A DNA stretch of 64,000 nt, from assembly GCA_963082975.1 (NCBI GenBank), contig OY720345.1, forward strand, positions 6,598,491-6,662,490, read 5' to 3'. Positions 11,798 to 25,800 of the stretch are shown here, in pieces; the stretch's first letter is position 1, and the number at the start of each line of letters is the position of its first letter. The notes beneath the pieces are model-generated. The model saw nothing but the letters and a program-made list of their open reading frames with translations. It was not told the origin of the DNA and searched no databases. Made by a program: the position numbers and the translations under genes. This stretch comes from Labia minor (taxonomy: Eukaryota; Arthropoda; Insecta; Dermaptera; Spongiphoridae).

Positions 11798-13778
11798 TTT
11801 TAAGAAATATAATATAATACAAACTCTATACAATATATTGTACGTGTTTTTATTTTTCAAATATATTTTTTTTTTTTTTTTTTTTTTCATTTTTGCAAAA
11901 TTGTATATGCATTAGGAGTATTTATTTTATACGAATATTATTTTATAGGTTCAAGTCCAAAGATATTTTATTTTTATATGTATAGTTTGTTCCAATTTTT
12001 TTTTTTTCATTTAATACATAAAATATTTTCGCAAGATAGAAGAGAAAATAAACAATTTTAGATTCAACAAACAAAATCTATAATAATAATATTAATAATA
12101 ATAATAATAATAATAGTTAATAATTAAAAAAAACAATAACTAATATCTTCATTGAATTTGGTTTAGTTTCGACTAGATTTATTTATATTGAGAAAATATT
12201 ATCCATTATAAGAAAGAGCCAATTTACAAATTAAAATGGCTATAGAATATATCTTTTATAAATGTATATATATAATAAAAGTAAAAAAAAAATGTAATAA
12301 ATATAATTTAAATTTCTTAATAAGAGTAAAAAATGTAAATATATTATAGTAATAATCAGTGGAGCTTGCCAGCAGCTAATTAATGCACTCAGGGAGAAAG
12401 AGAGAGAGAGAGAGAGAGAAATTGGGGGGGGGGGGGGGGAAGATATACATCTAATTGGATCACGCAGAGACAGTCATAGATGAGAGGGACACAAACTCAA
12501 GAGCTTCGTTGCCTGCAACTAGGCTGAGTTTGCTTCATTTATTTTATTTTTACACATTCAATAACTAATAACGATGCGCTATTACGTTTAGGGATTCTTA
12601 ATTGTTCCTTAAACATTTTATTTTAATTGAATATCTTTACCATTTATTCCTGTTATTCATTACTTACATTTAAAAAATATATTTTCGAAAAAAAAAATCA
12701 AGAAATTTTGAAATTATTATATTTACTTAAATATAATTTTTTTTTCTTTTTATATTAAGGAACAAAAATTAACCCCTAAATGTTTACATAAAAAAAAACA
12801 AATTAATTCTAGATTTATTATATTTTATATATATAATTCAATAGGAAATTAAATATACAATACTTCCATGATCTAAATATAATTAAAGCTAAAAACACGA
12901 TTTCACTATGCAGGTCTTGTATATATGAGAAATTTCTTTGTGCATTGAGATTTTCTCCAGAAAATAAAAATAAAAAAACAACAGTCATAACCTGCATAGA
13001 CATAATTATTTGCAAGAAAATTAAAATCCAACACATAAATGAACGGTTAAATAGTGTAATTTTCACATCCGATTTTTTTTCCATTTTATTAAAAATAATA
13101 ATACAAATACACACATATATATATATATATATATATATGTTCATTAAATAAATAACATTTTCTTATTTTTCTCACTTCTCCTCTCCTACGACTCATATTT
13201 TTAAAAATAATTAATTAACAAATCTTATTAGTTCACATCCCTTAACGGACAAAATTTAGAAGAGAATGAATGACAAGTCCTTCTTTGTTTTCTTGGCAAG
13301 AGATTCACAAAATCAACTCATTTCTAATTTATTTAGGGTAAAGACTCGTTAGCTTACGAGAAAAGGGCGGCGACGGCATTTTTCTCTACAATTGTCAATA
13401 AACAAATAATTAAAAATGAATTAATAATCAACTTATAAAGAGTAATTGAAAAATATTTACAAATCTTTCTTTTATCTCCATTTGATTTGTCTTTCCCTTA
13501 ATATTATGAGTTTGCTTTTGTTTTTTTATATATTACCCTGTGTATGTGTATTTATGTGTTGTTTTTAAATTTATTATAAAATATATAGATAATAATAATA
13601 ATAATAATAATAAAATAGGTCGATATTATTTTTCCGTCGCCGCCATCCAAGTTGATAAAAATAGATACCATTTGTCAAATAGGCGCCTTTGCTATGATTG
13701 TGGATTGTTATTACGGGCAATTCGCCACCAATGTAAAACTTTCTCGTTGAGCTTTCGGCAAAACGTGAGCAAACCTTG
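9432..13778. other. Intergenic region with presumed dnc 3' UTR
   Basis: No convincing coding exon. The right part should hold the dnc 3' untranslated region, which is often long; two less AT-rich islands (about 12360-12540 and 13230-13400) would fit conserved UTR sequence. The left part should hold the promoter of the gene at 9431. On the minus strand around 10226-10340 a less AT-rich stretch ends in a good donor (CTTTAG|GTATGT), a candidate non-coding first exon for that gene. Long AT microsatellites lie near 11445-11485 and 11764-11794. Confidence 0.45.
12393..12439. repeat. GA tract followed by a G run
   Basis: An uninterrupted GA dinucleotide run of about 25 bp is followed within a few bases by 16 consecutive G residues. 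It lies inside the presumed dnc 3' UTR, where the transcript would read it as a C run followed by a CT tract. Confidence 0.85.
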
Positions 13779-13847
13779 TCAGATTCCTGCTCCAGCCGTC
13801 GATGCTGCTTGTTCTGCAGCCTCGGCCTCGCCTTCCTCCAGTGTCAC
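13779..13847 (-). CDS. dnc: dnc last coding exon and stop
   Basis: Codes [22 protein letters not shown] then TGA. The IRFQ-VTLEE junction with the previous exon is the conserved PDE4 C-terminal block; the Ala/Glu tail is variable. The tail is much shorter than that of fly dunce. Confidence 0.92.
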   Translation of the reverse strand: MTLEEGEAEAAEQAASTAGAGI

Positions 13848-16800
13848 CTGAAATCGCGGAGAAAAAAAATGGAAACTTAGTTATAATTTGTTAAAAATTT
13901 ATAATTAATATGGATGGGGAAATTATTATTCTTAATATAGGTATATAATTAAAAAAGGATTTGTCCGCTTAGAAATTAAAAATTTTGAAATTGAAGAATC
14001 CTAATACACATAGAGGACTTGGAATGTTTAATATATAATATTATAATTTACCAATACAGTGATTCTCAACCTGTTTTTTACCGCGGCACAGAAAGAAAAA
14101 GATAAGTGTAAAAGTTTACCATGTTGAAAATAAGCTGGAGTGTCTCCACTCGACTATCTCGCGAATTTCGAATTGGATTAAATAACATAATATATTATAT
14201 TTAAATTAAATTAATTATAAATTATAAATTAAAATTAATAAATAATATTTATTAAACCAGCGCATGTTTGGCTCTTTGTTGATGGCACCACGCCACGTAC
14301 TTGCGCTTGAGATTTGCAGTGTTATAAAATTAATTCTGGCACTGTCAGCAATTCAATCAAGCTGAAATTTTATATATAGTAGTTTTATACAATTTTTAAT
14401 CATGTGAAAAATTATCAAACCTATATCTTTATTTTTACGGTCACTTTAGAGGAAAAAAAATCATAACATTGTAGGTAATGACCCTCTTCCGGTTGAGCTA
14501 CATTTCTCAAAAGTTGATAGAAAACTACGAATTTTGAATAATGCCCGTATACCAAATTTCATGATTCTAGCTCAAACCGTTTTTGCGTAATCTTGTCTAC
14601 ATACACACACACACACACACAGACAATTTTCTCAAACTTAGTGAAAATGATTCAGAAACATTCAAAACGTATAAAACCATCAAAATCTCGATATCGAAAA
14701 TTTTCTCTGGTGAGATAGTAAAAAGTGGTCTCAAAAACGGTTTACCTTTTTTTAGAACCAAATTGAAAAAAAAAATTAGAAAAAAAGTCGGAAATGAAGA
14801 GCCTCTTTACATTTGTAATAATTTGGCGGCACATTTTAATAATCTCTCGACACATTTTTGAAATTCTCGCGGCACACAAAAGTGTCGCGGCACAGTGGTT
14901 GAGAATCACTGTTCTAATATATAGTATTAAATTAACTTATTGATATAATATAAATGTTAAGCTATTATCTACATTTTTAATAAAATATTTATTTATCTTT
15001 TCGAGAGATTGGAGTAGGAATTGTGAAAAGAGGTGTGGAACGTAGAGATTATTTTATAAACAAAAAAGAATATTATACCTGGAAGCGGATATCTTGTGAT
15101 GTATGTTGACCACCTGAGCCACCCTGAGAGCCCGACGAAGAGCCTGAATCTTGTGGCACCGGGCTTGGCGGGATCATGCTTTGATACCAGTCTCGATTTT
15201 CTTCTAATGTATCTAGGATATCTTGAGCATCTGGATGTACTAAATCGGCCCATGTCTCCCACAATGGATGTACAATATAATCGATAAAACCAACCTGAAA
15301 AAATTATTAATTATAATAATAGTCGTAGAATCACAAAATAAAAAAATCTTAAATATAAATCACATTTCTTTCTTTTGTTATTATACATAGTACTTAGATC
15401 AGTGGTTTCCAACCTTTCTGTACCGACGCCCCCCTTTTTTTAAAAAATAATTCTTACGCCCCCCCTTTTTTTAAAAAAAAAATTTTTTCGCCCCCCTTAA
15501 TTTTTGTAATAATCTAATTTTCTTTTTCAATAGTCGGGCACATTTCTGAAATAATATAACAGGGGTAGGCCATGGTTCAGAGCATCGTGAAATCATCTTG
15601 CCTTTTTTTTAGAACCATATTGAAAAAAATTGAAAAAACAGAAAATTTTCAAAAGTTTGCGGGCACTTGAATTGCCTTCCCGGGCACTTGAAATTGGTTC
15701 TAATACCTTCGCGCCCCACAGGTTGGAAAACGCTGACTTAGATATATTATAATATAATGATTATTTCTACAATGAAATAAAATAATCTTATTCTAATTTA
15801 TGTGATCTCTCTGTTTTTACATACAACGGAGCCTATTACTTGCGCGACATCCCAGTTTTAAAAAATATTGCTTCTATGTTAGTAAAAGTTATATTATACT
15901 GCCCCTCCCCAAAAAATTTATTTAAACTCTTTTGATTGATGAAAAATTGGATACTTGACTCTATTCCAGCTTTCTTTTCTACTTTAACGCATTTTATATA
16001 TTAATTATTATTAATTTTTTCTTTGATTATTAAACCTAAACATAAGTAAATAATAATTAAAAAGACCTGAGATTTTTCGATGGTAGCGTTGTGGCGATCG
16101 CACATTGGGCTTATATCGAGATTTTGTTCTCTTTCTCGGTCGCCCTGTTGAAAGAATTCCTCCATAAGAAGATCCACCCATCGACGATAGAGAGCTAAAG
16201 GTTTTGTTGGATTTGACAAGTCGGCACAATGTACTAAATTTTGAAGTACCTATAATAAAAATAATAAAATACAATTTTATTTATATTTATTAAACATTAT
16301 ACAATATAATATTACAAATATCAACAAAAACTTTTAAATATTTATTTTTTTATCGTCATTAAAATAAAAAAAATACCTGTATTCGATCTGTATAATTGTC
16401 GAGTAATAAAACTCCTGATCCAGCAACTTTTTTTGTTTCTACCATTGTTTTTAAATCGGCTAATAGGGACATATGCTTGGACATATCGGTAGAAAGGACC
16501 ATATCGATCACCATTTTCCTTAACGTTTGACGTTGTTTTTTCCCTAAACTTTGGAAGATATCGCATCCTTCGCCTTGTAATAATTTGAATGCAACAGCAA
16601 GATGGTGATTTTCTAGCACAGACTCGTCGTTGTACATAAGGGCCAGTTCGGAACCTGAAAAATTAATATTATTATAATAATATTATTACATTGTCAGGAT
16701 AAAAAGAAAAATACAAATAAAACTTAAATACTTCAATGTTAGCAATTAATTTAGAATTTTTATTAAAATCTTTGAAGGCGCCATTGGGTGTGTGGGTAGT

Positions 16801-19800
16801 CAACCTGCCTCACATTCTCATGGAGTCGGGTTCAAGTCCCAGGCCTGGCAAGGGAATTTCCCTAACGGAGTCAACCCAGCATCCGGGAACAACATTGGGG
16901 AAAAGCTACTTGATAGCGCCTCCGATCAAGAAAATCAAGGTAAAGGTTGAGAGGACCCGTTCTACTGATCATAGGACACCTCATTGATATTACCGACTTG
17001 ATAGGCGTTGTCCTTGTGTAGGACGTACAAAGTCAGAGGTTTTATTAAAATCTTACTTGAGTTGATAAGAAATTGATTTGTTAATCCAGGATGGTCGACA
17101 TCGTGTACAGTGGCAGCAAATAATGCAGCAATTACTTCGAGCGGGGTGAATACTGATTCGAGAGCCGGTGAACTGAGTAAAACATTCGTGCTTTGCGTCA
17201 CATCTGCCGCGTGCAGTGAGTTGTGAAAAGGGTTTTCTTTTACATAATGATCCTCGAGCGTAGCCATAAATTGAACAAATACTTGGCTTGGGATCATTAA
17301 ATGTTTTAATAATTCGCGACTCTGAAAAAATTAATAAATAAAATAATAATATTTATTTTTTTTCCATTCTGTATATTATACTTATAGAAATTGAATTCTT
17401 ACTTGAAATGCAGAATAAGCGACAGCAGTGAGTGGCCGAGAGTTGGATAATTCCCCTATCCGAAATATGTCGATGCCCCATTTGTCGATTTCTTGGAGAT
17501 GCTGAAAAATAAATAATTTCAGATAAAATATTTATTTATTAGAAAAATTACAAATTGTTATGTTTTTCTTTTTATATTTTTATTTGGAACATTTCAAAAA
17601 CATTTTGTAGTTGAAAAAAATAAAATATAATAAAAAAATAAGTTGACCTGTAGCCAGGCGCAGAACCGACCGACGGTTTGAAATAAATTAATTTCCAGCT
17701 ACAGAAACAATTTCAAATAATTTTAATATACGATCTATTAATGTAATAAAAAACAGATATGGATATAACATAAATATTTTTAATTTTATTTTATTTATAA
17801 TATATAAGTAGGAGCTGGCTGTGACGTCATGAAGGGCTGGGTGACGTCATATAATTTTAAATTAAGAAAAAACTAATGAAGATGATTTTCCCGAGGATAA
17901 AACCAATACAAAGTGCATGATTCGTGGTGATATATAAAAAAATTTCCTCATGTGAAATTTGGTGTGAAAATAACCCTTCCCTTCCTATCGTCGATCGAAA
18001 TACTACCACTTCTGGTTTACGGATATACACCAAAAGTGGATCAATTCATCATACTGATGCATTAAGTAAATATACCAAATTTTATCAAAATCCGTTGAGC
18101 CGTTCAAGCTATATACAACTATACGGACGGACAGATGGACGGACGGGAAGACATCATGCTAAAATACTTTATTCTGTTAAGAAAATGCATGATTCGTGGA
18201 GATATGTAAAAATCTCCACATGTGAAATTTGGTGTGAAAACAATCCCTCCCTTACTATCGTCGGTCGGTAATAAATTATATATTAGAATAAAAATGGTAA
18301 GACTATTTTTTATGGATATTTACTTTTCCCAAATCTTCTTCGTGTGGTGTCACAACACCGTATGGGGGTACTTTCTCTCCAGTAAAACTGTTTGTATGGC
18401 ATAATGGTCGTTTTACGCCACTTATATGGGACATAGTACGTCCAGGGCCAGATGAACGAGAACCGCCTTCTGAATTTCGATTTGCTCCAATCCCCGCACG
18501 GGGCTCTGCTTCGTCTACTCGTAACGATGGCAGATCCAATTCTTGTTGTTTGTCTGAAAGAAATATAAAAAAAATTAAAAAAATTAAAAATAAAATTTGT
18601 ATTTGATGTATGAAGTATTGAACTTTTCATTGAAAGGGAAGGTGAAATATGAATAATTATTTTACCGAGAAAAGTGGAACAAATATATTCGCTGATTTGA
18701 TTGCCGGATTTGGACGATTCGCTGAAATGTGACAATTCTTTGTTCAGCATACGTTTGAACTGAAACAAGAAATAAAAACAAATTTTCATTTGTGTTTTAT
18801 TATTAAATAATTATAAAAATAAAATAACAAAATTAACAAAATTAAATTACTGTGAATAAAAATGAAAACTGTCAATTTAAATACTCGTATATGTATATTT
18901 TTATAATATAAATTTATTATTTTATGAATTATAAATATTAATTAAAAATTTATGAGAATGGACTTGCAGAGTATTTGGGTGTGTAGAATTTAAATTAAAC
19001 TCTTAATTTTTTTAGCTTATAATTATAATATAATTTATAATTTTATAAATTTTTTGTAATTTTCTTGTGTATTTAGAAAAACAAAAATATAAACATGGAT
19101 AAAAAAAATCAAAAATTGAGTTCTCAAAATCAGAAATCACTTTATAATAAGCAGAAGAAAATTTTTCTTCTTTTTTTTTAAGGTGAAAATGAAGCACACT
19201 TAAATAAATAATTTGAATTAATTTTAAATAATAGTAACATTTTTGTTCGATTTTTCAATATTTTTTTCACTCATGGTTTGTCTAATGCGGGGTAATTTTT
19301 TAAATCAAAATTTTTCGATTCTCTCATATAAATTTCAATCACTATATATTTTTTTAATAAAACTAAAATAATATATCCAATTTAATTTGTTATTTAATTA
19401 AAATGAATAAAATATTATAATCATTAAAAAGAAAATATGAATTTCAAAAAAAAAAAAAAATATTAATATCAAATATGGATTGAATCTGGGTCTAATCTAG
19501 AAGTCTAGCTCTAGATTTTATTTTTAATTTTTGCAGGGGAGGAGAGCACGATATTAATTTTTATTTAATAAAATTAATTCAAAATGAAAATAAAAATAAT
19601 TAATTTATTTTCAGAAACCTGTTACATTTAGTATGATTCTTTTTAGACAATTTATTGGAAAAGTGATAAATCATCCCTTAATTATTAAATTAGATTTAAA
19701 TGAAAAACTAATTAAGAAAAATAGATAGTTTTTACAATGTTTGTTCATCATTCCTCTATTAATTAACTAATTATTCTATGATTTCAGTTTGTATATATAT

Positions 19801-22800
19801 GTTTCACCCCAGCAAAGTCTACAATTAAAATTAATGGTATTTATGGTATGAAATGAAAAAATCATGAGTTGTCTTAGAACAATTTTGAACACATATTGTA
19901 AAAATGAGTTCTGGCCAGGCCCAGAAACGACCTCTCGATTTTAAATAAATTAATTTCCAAACATTATATATACATATATATTTATATATAAAGTATCAAA
20001 AAAAAAAAATAATATTTTTAAAACTTGAATTAAAATGACTAAATTATATTATCTGGGTTTTTATTTTTAGTTTAATTACTCTATTATACATTACTACTTA
20101 AGTGAAAAATTTCCGACAATGAATATAAAATTAATACTTTGTAAGCTACCACATTCGGTTTCCGGATATACACCAAAAGTTGATGAATTCATGATACTGA
20201 TGCATTAAGTAAATATACCGAAATTTATCAAAATCCGTTGAGCCGTACGAGCTGTACACGTGTATACAGACACACAATGGACAGACATCATGCTAAAAAT
20301 ACTTTTTGCTGTTAACAAAATGCATGATTCGTGGAGAGATGTAAAAATCTCCACATGTGAAATTTGGTGTCAAAACAATATCTTCCCTTCCTATCGTTGG
20401 TCGGTAAAAATAAATAAGTAGGATTATGTATTTGTGTAGTATTTGTTTAGTAGTGTTTATTTATTTTTGTCTAATTAATATTCAAATAAATTTAATATAT
20501 TAAAATATTAATAATAAATAGAATTATATTTTTAATCTTTAATTGGGAGAATAAATAACGAGAGAGAATTAGTAACTCAAGTTTCTCATTTTATTTTTTT
20601 TTTCATACGACCCCTCCCCGCCCCTCCGCTCTTCTAATCCTCTTCTACATACTAGCAATCCGAAACCAGTGATTTAAATTAAAAATGCACCATGTATAAT
20701 AAATAAATAAATACCTGATATAATAAAAATGCAAAGACAACCATTATATCGAGGGTAATGTAAAGCCAATAGATTCCATCTATAAAAAAACTAGTACTCT
20801 CTTGATATGCCATACTTCTTCAATAAAATCATATAATGAGTATAATTGTAAGAATAAATCAATTAAAAAGTTCACTCTCCTATTGGAATGCCACTTTCAA
20901 ACTGAATAAAAAAGTCTCGTAGAATCTATTTTTATTGGAGCATGTGTCTTGAGGAGGAAATTTTCAACTAAGAATAAAAAAAAAAAAAATCTTTCGCGAA
21001 TTCCGTTGAATCGGTTTCACGTCACACGTTTATCTATCTAACTAAATCGGTGTTGTTCGTGGAAGGATTCATTGGACCCGTCACGTAGCCAAAACAAAAA
21101 CACTGAAATTATTCTTTAATATGAATCACACTTTTCATCGAGATTTTAATTTTGGAATAAATTTTGTATTCCAAGTAGAATTACAATAAGAAGCATCCCA
21201 ACGTGGAGGAGGAAATGAGGTCATTGGCAACATTAAGATTCGTTGTAAACGTAACATTGATTATTATTAATTATATATTATAATTATATATGAATAAAAA
21301 AAGAATGAAAATCAAACTATGAATTATTGTAAATGATAATAGTAAGAGAACAATCATAAGAGTTAAATAAAATGAAAATTCAATTCGAGAATGATTTGAT
21401 ATATATCATTCTTTCTAAGCCTCCCCTCTTCCCTCCATCCCCCAATTCTAATCTATTTCATTCCTATCACGTGAATTCAAGAGATTTATGTAATTAAAAA
21501 ACATTTTAAACAACGCATTTGGTGCAAGTGTTCAAAAACCTGGTGTTATGATTACAATGACACATTAAATTAAGCCCCATTAATTTATTCATATTCATAT
21601 TATATTATTGTTTTGATTTTGATTTTTTTTTTTTTTTTTGAAAATATTTTTTTCTTTCTTAGAAAAAGAGAAAAGTGCCAAAAGATATTTTCAGAAAAAT
21701 GACAAATATTTAAGTTATAAACTATGTCACCTAGAAATGTTACATTGGCTTTTATCTTTATTTCAATTTAATTTTAACTTAGAATTTTATAAATGAAAAA
21801 AAAAATGAATAAATAAAAGAGAATCCCATTCACCCATTGGTTTATATATTGTATAGAAAAGAATTTGTATTTTTAGAAACAAGTAAGACAGGGATTCTCA
21901 ATCTTTATTTTTTACCGCGGCACAATTTTAACGATTTAAAAATTTGGCGGCACACAAAGAAAAAGATATGTGTAAAAGTTTACCATATTGAAAAAAGTGA
22001 TCCCAAAAACGTTTTACCTTTTGTTTTTTTTTTTTTAGAACCAACTTGGAAAAATTTAGAAAAATCTAGAAAAATTTAGAGAATCACTGAAGTAAGATGA
22101 AAAAAAATTCAAAATTTAATTTTTTTTAATTAATAGATTAGTTTAACTAAAAGAAAAAAAATTATTATTGTTATTGTCATTATTATTATTATTATTATTA
22201 TTATTAATATTATTTGAATCTTAATAATTGCAAATTTCATTTTTAATTAATTTTTCAGACATATTCAATTTTTTTTTTCTATATTATATCTAGCTACCTA
22301 TATATTTATTTCATTTAAATAAAAAAAATTGCTGTACATCTAAAGTCAAAAAAGAAATCCCGTTTTTGGGACCACTTTTTTTCTTTATACCGCCAGTGAA
22401 TTCGAAAGTTCGTTGTCACAGTGATTGTATTCTCCATTCTGACTATATCACTTGTTCAAGCAACATTATCTATGTCAGTGATTCTCAACCACTGTGCCGC
22501 GGCACTTTAGTGTGTCGCGAGATTATGAGGCTCTTAAACATTTCCGACTTTTTCTAAATTTTTTCAATTTGGTTTTAAAAAAAGGTAAAACGTTTTTGGC
22601 ACTAGGCTCTTAAACATTTCCGACTTTCTAAATTTTTTCAATATGGTTCTAAAAAAAAGGAAAACCGTTTTTGGGACCACTTTTTTGCTTTGTCTGCCGC
22701 CAAATTTTTAAACTGTTAAAAGTGTGCCGCGGTAAAAAAAAATTGAGAATTACTGATCTATGTGCTCATTTTATCACTAAAATGTATATAAGTGAATGCA

Positions 22801-25800
22801 TAAATATAAAAAAAAAGTATTCATCAATTTCCTGTGTGATTACATCTTTTAGCACGATGAAAATAATAAATAATCCAAATTTGAGAATTTTTAAAAACTT
22901 TGTATGCAGATATAAAAATCTAAAAATTATATTATTATTATTATTAAATTAATAAATATGCATGTATATTTTTTAAAATTATTTTTTGAATTTTTTAGCT
23001 TCATTTACTCCTCCCCCACCTCCCCCTCCAGTTCTGTTTCTTCGTCTTCTCCCTTGATCATCCTTGAAATACAAGATCATTGTCTATTATGAAACTAGAC
23101 AACTACGATAGCACATCACTTCTATTCCTATGGTTTTATTCATATAATTGTTAATTAAATATTAAATTATATTTTCATGAAAAACATATTTGTTTTTGTA
23201 TTATATGCTTAAAAATATACTTATATATCAAATTTAATACACCTAACTCTTATTAATTGTATTTTTTTAAATTAAATTTTTCAAATAAATTATCAAAAAA
23301 AACTTAATTTTGTTTTAATTAAATTTTAATAACTTTATATATAAATAAGCTGGAGTGTCTCCACTCGACTATCTCGCAAATTTGAATTGGATTAAATAAC
23401 ATAATATATTATATAAAAATTAAATTTAATTAATTATAAATTATAAATTAAAATTAATAAATAATATTTATTAAACCAGCACGTGTTGAAAAATTAATTC
23501 CGGTACTTTCAGCGATTCAATCAAGCTGAAATTCTATATATAGCAGTTTTATACAATTTTTAATCATGTGAAAAATTATCAAACATCTATCTTTATTTTT
23601 ACGGTAAGTTTAAAGGAAAAAAAAACGTTGTAGGTAATGACCCTCTTCCGGTTGAGCTACATTTCTCAAAAGTTGATAGAAAACTACAAATTTTGAATAA
23701 TGCCCATGTACCAAATTTCATTAATTCAGCTCAAACCGTTTTTACATAATCTTGTCTACATACATACACACATATACTCACACACAGTCAGACATTTTTC
23801 TTAACCTTAGTGAAAATCATTCAGAAACCTTCAAAACGTATAAAAACATCAAAATCTCGACATCGAAAATTTTCTGGCCAGATAGTAAAAATTATACTAT
23901 AATAATATCCTATCATTTTAAACCTTGAATTTATAAGAAAAGTTTAAAGGCAATTACATATACAACTTAATCCCCACTCTTCCTTTTATAATTAATAATA
24001 ATAATAATAATTCCACTTTCAGGTTAGGCCAATTTAAATTTTAATACAATACTTTTATTTAAAAGGATTTCAATGAGATTAAAAAAAATATCATATGATA
24101 CGGTGATGTCATATGATTTTAAATTAGAATAAGAAAAAATATTTAAAGGTATATATAAATTCTTATTATAATATAATTTTAAATATAATTACTATTAAGA
24201 AAATTTTTAATAAAAGAAAGGTAACAAAAAGAATTGGTCATTTAAAAAAAATTTCATTAAATTTTAACCTTTGACCTTTTATAAATATAATGAAATAAAA
24301 GCTTTTGAAATAGAGAATGCGTAGGTGGTTGAGAGGAGGATGAGAAGAGGGTGAAATGAAGGGCTTCTTCATTCAATATATAACATATAATATAAAGCAC
24401 TCGACTCGAAGATGAAAGTAATTTAATGAATCTATTTTTCTCCCTCCATAATAAAAGTTAATTAGTTAAATTTTTTGAATAGTAAGTGATAGTATAGTGT
24501 TTTTTTTAATATTGCAAGAAAGAAATAAAAATGAAAATTGAATAATAATTAATCAAATCAAATTTATTGATTTATTAATGGCCTTTGGATTTATTGATTT
24601 ATTTTCTACTCATCACAATTTAATTTTTCTTTCCTTTTAAGGAATAAAAAAAAAGATGAAAAAAAAAACAAAAAAAAAAACAAAAAACAAAATTGAAATA
24701 CTAATATAAATCAGAATATTTTTGTAGAAAAAAATTATTTATTTATTTTTTCTTGAAAAAAAAATTATTTATTTATTTTTTCTTGAAAAAAAAAATTATT
24801 TATTTATTTTTTCTTAAAAAAAAAATTATTTATTTATTTTTTCTTGAAAAAAAAAAAATATTTATTTATTTTTTCTTGAAAACAAAAAATTATTTATTTA
24901 TTTTTTCTTGAAAACAAAAAATTATTTATTTATTTTTTCTTGAAAAAAAAAATTATTTATTTATTTTTTCTTGAAAAAAAAAATTATTTATTTATTTTTT
25001 CTTGAAAAAAAAATTATTTATTTATTTTTTCTTGAAAAAAAAAATTATTTATTTATTTTTTCTTGAAAACAAAAAATTATTTATTTATTTTTTCTTGAAA
25101 TAATCTTAATCTTAATGATCCTGATTGTTGGAAAAATAATGAGTGCTGATTATACTTACTTATTATTATATTAATTAATTTCACACCTCAGCAATTGTTA
25201 ATTAATTTGGATAACTGAATTCTTAATCAAAAGAATTAATATTTAAATAATAATAAATCAAATAAAATTGAATTACCAATTGTAACAGACGTCCATTTAA
25301 AATATTAATAAAATAATATCAATCAAATATTTATAGTGACAGGTAAGTTATTTATTTTTAATATTTATTGCTTGAAAAATCATTCTGTTTATCGATGTTA
25401 ACTTTATTTTTTTTCCAATTTAGATTTTTATAGAGTATTTAAAATTTAAAATTGTCATAATAATAATATACATATATTTAGAAATTTGTTTTAAATTATA
25501 TCTAAGAAATAATAAAATGGTTAAAAAAAAAGTTTACTAGTACAGTAGAACCACAATAACTCAGACCACGGTAACTTAAAAACCTCTATAACTTCAAAAA
25601 AGCTGGATTGTCTCCACTCGGCTATCTCGCAATTTGAATTGGATTAAATAACATAATATATTATATTTACATTAAATTTAATTAATTAAAAATTATGAAT
25701 TAAAATTAATAAATAATATTTATTAAACCAGCGCATGTTTAGCTTTTTGTTGATGGAATCACGTCACGTGTTGGCGCGTGAGATTTGCCGTGTTAAAAAA

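Noticed and set aside
15096..15287. Plus-strand open frames over dnc exons
   Set aside because: They are antisense shadows of strongly conserved PDE4 codons on the minus strand.
16800..16870. Possible tRNA gene (A- and B-box-like motifs)
   Set aside because: The same sequence recurs four times with target duplications and a shared 3' tail, and no cloverleaf closes properly; it is a SINE head.
24724..25099. CRISPR-like regular spacing
   Set aside because: Units are contiguous AT-rich tandem repeats without unique spacers, in a eukaryotic intron.
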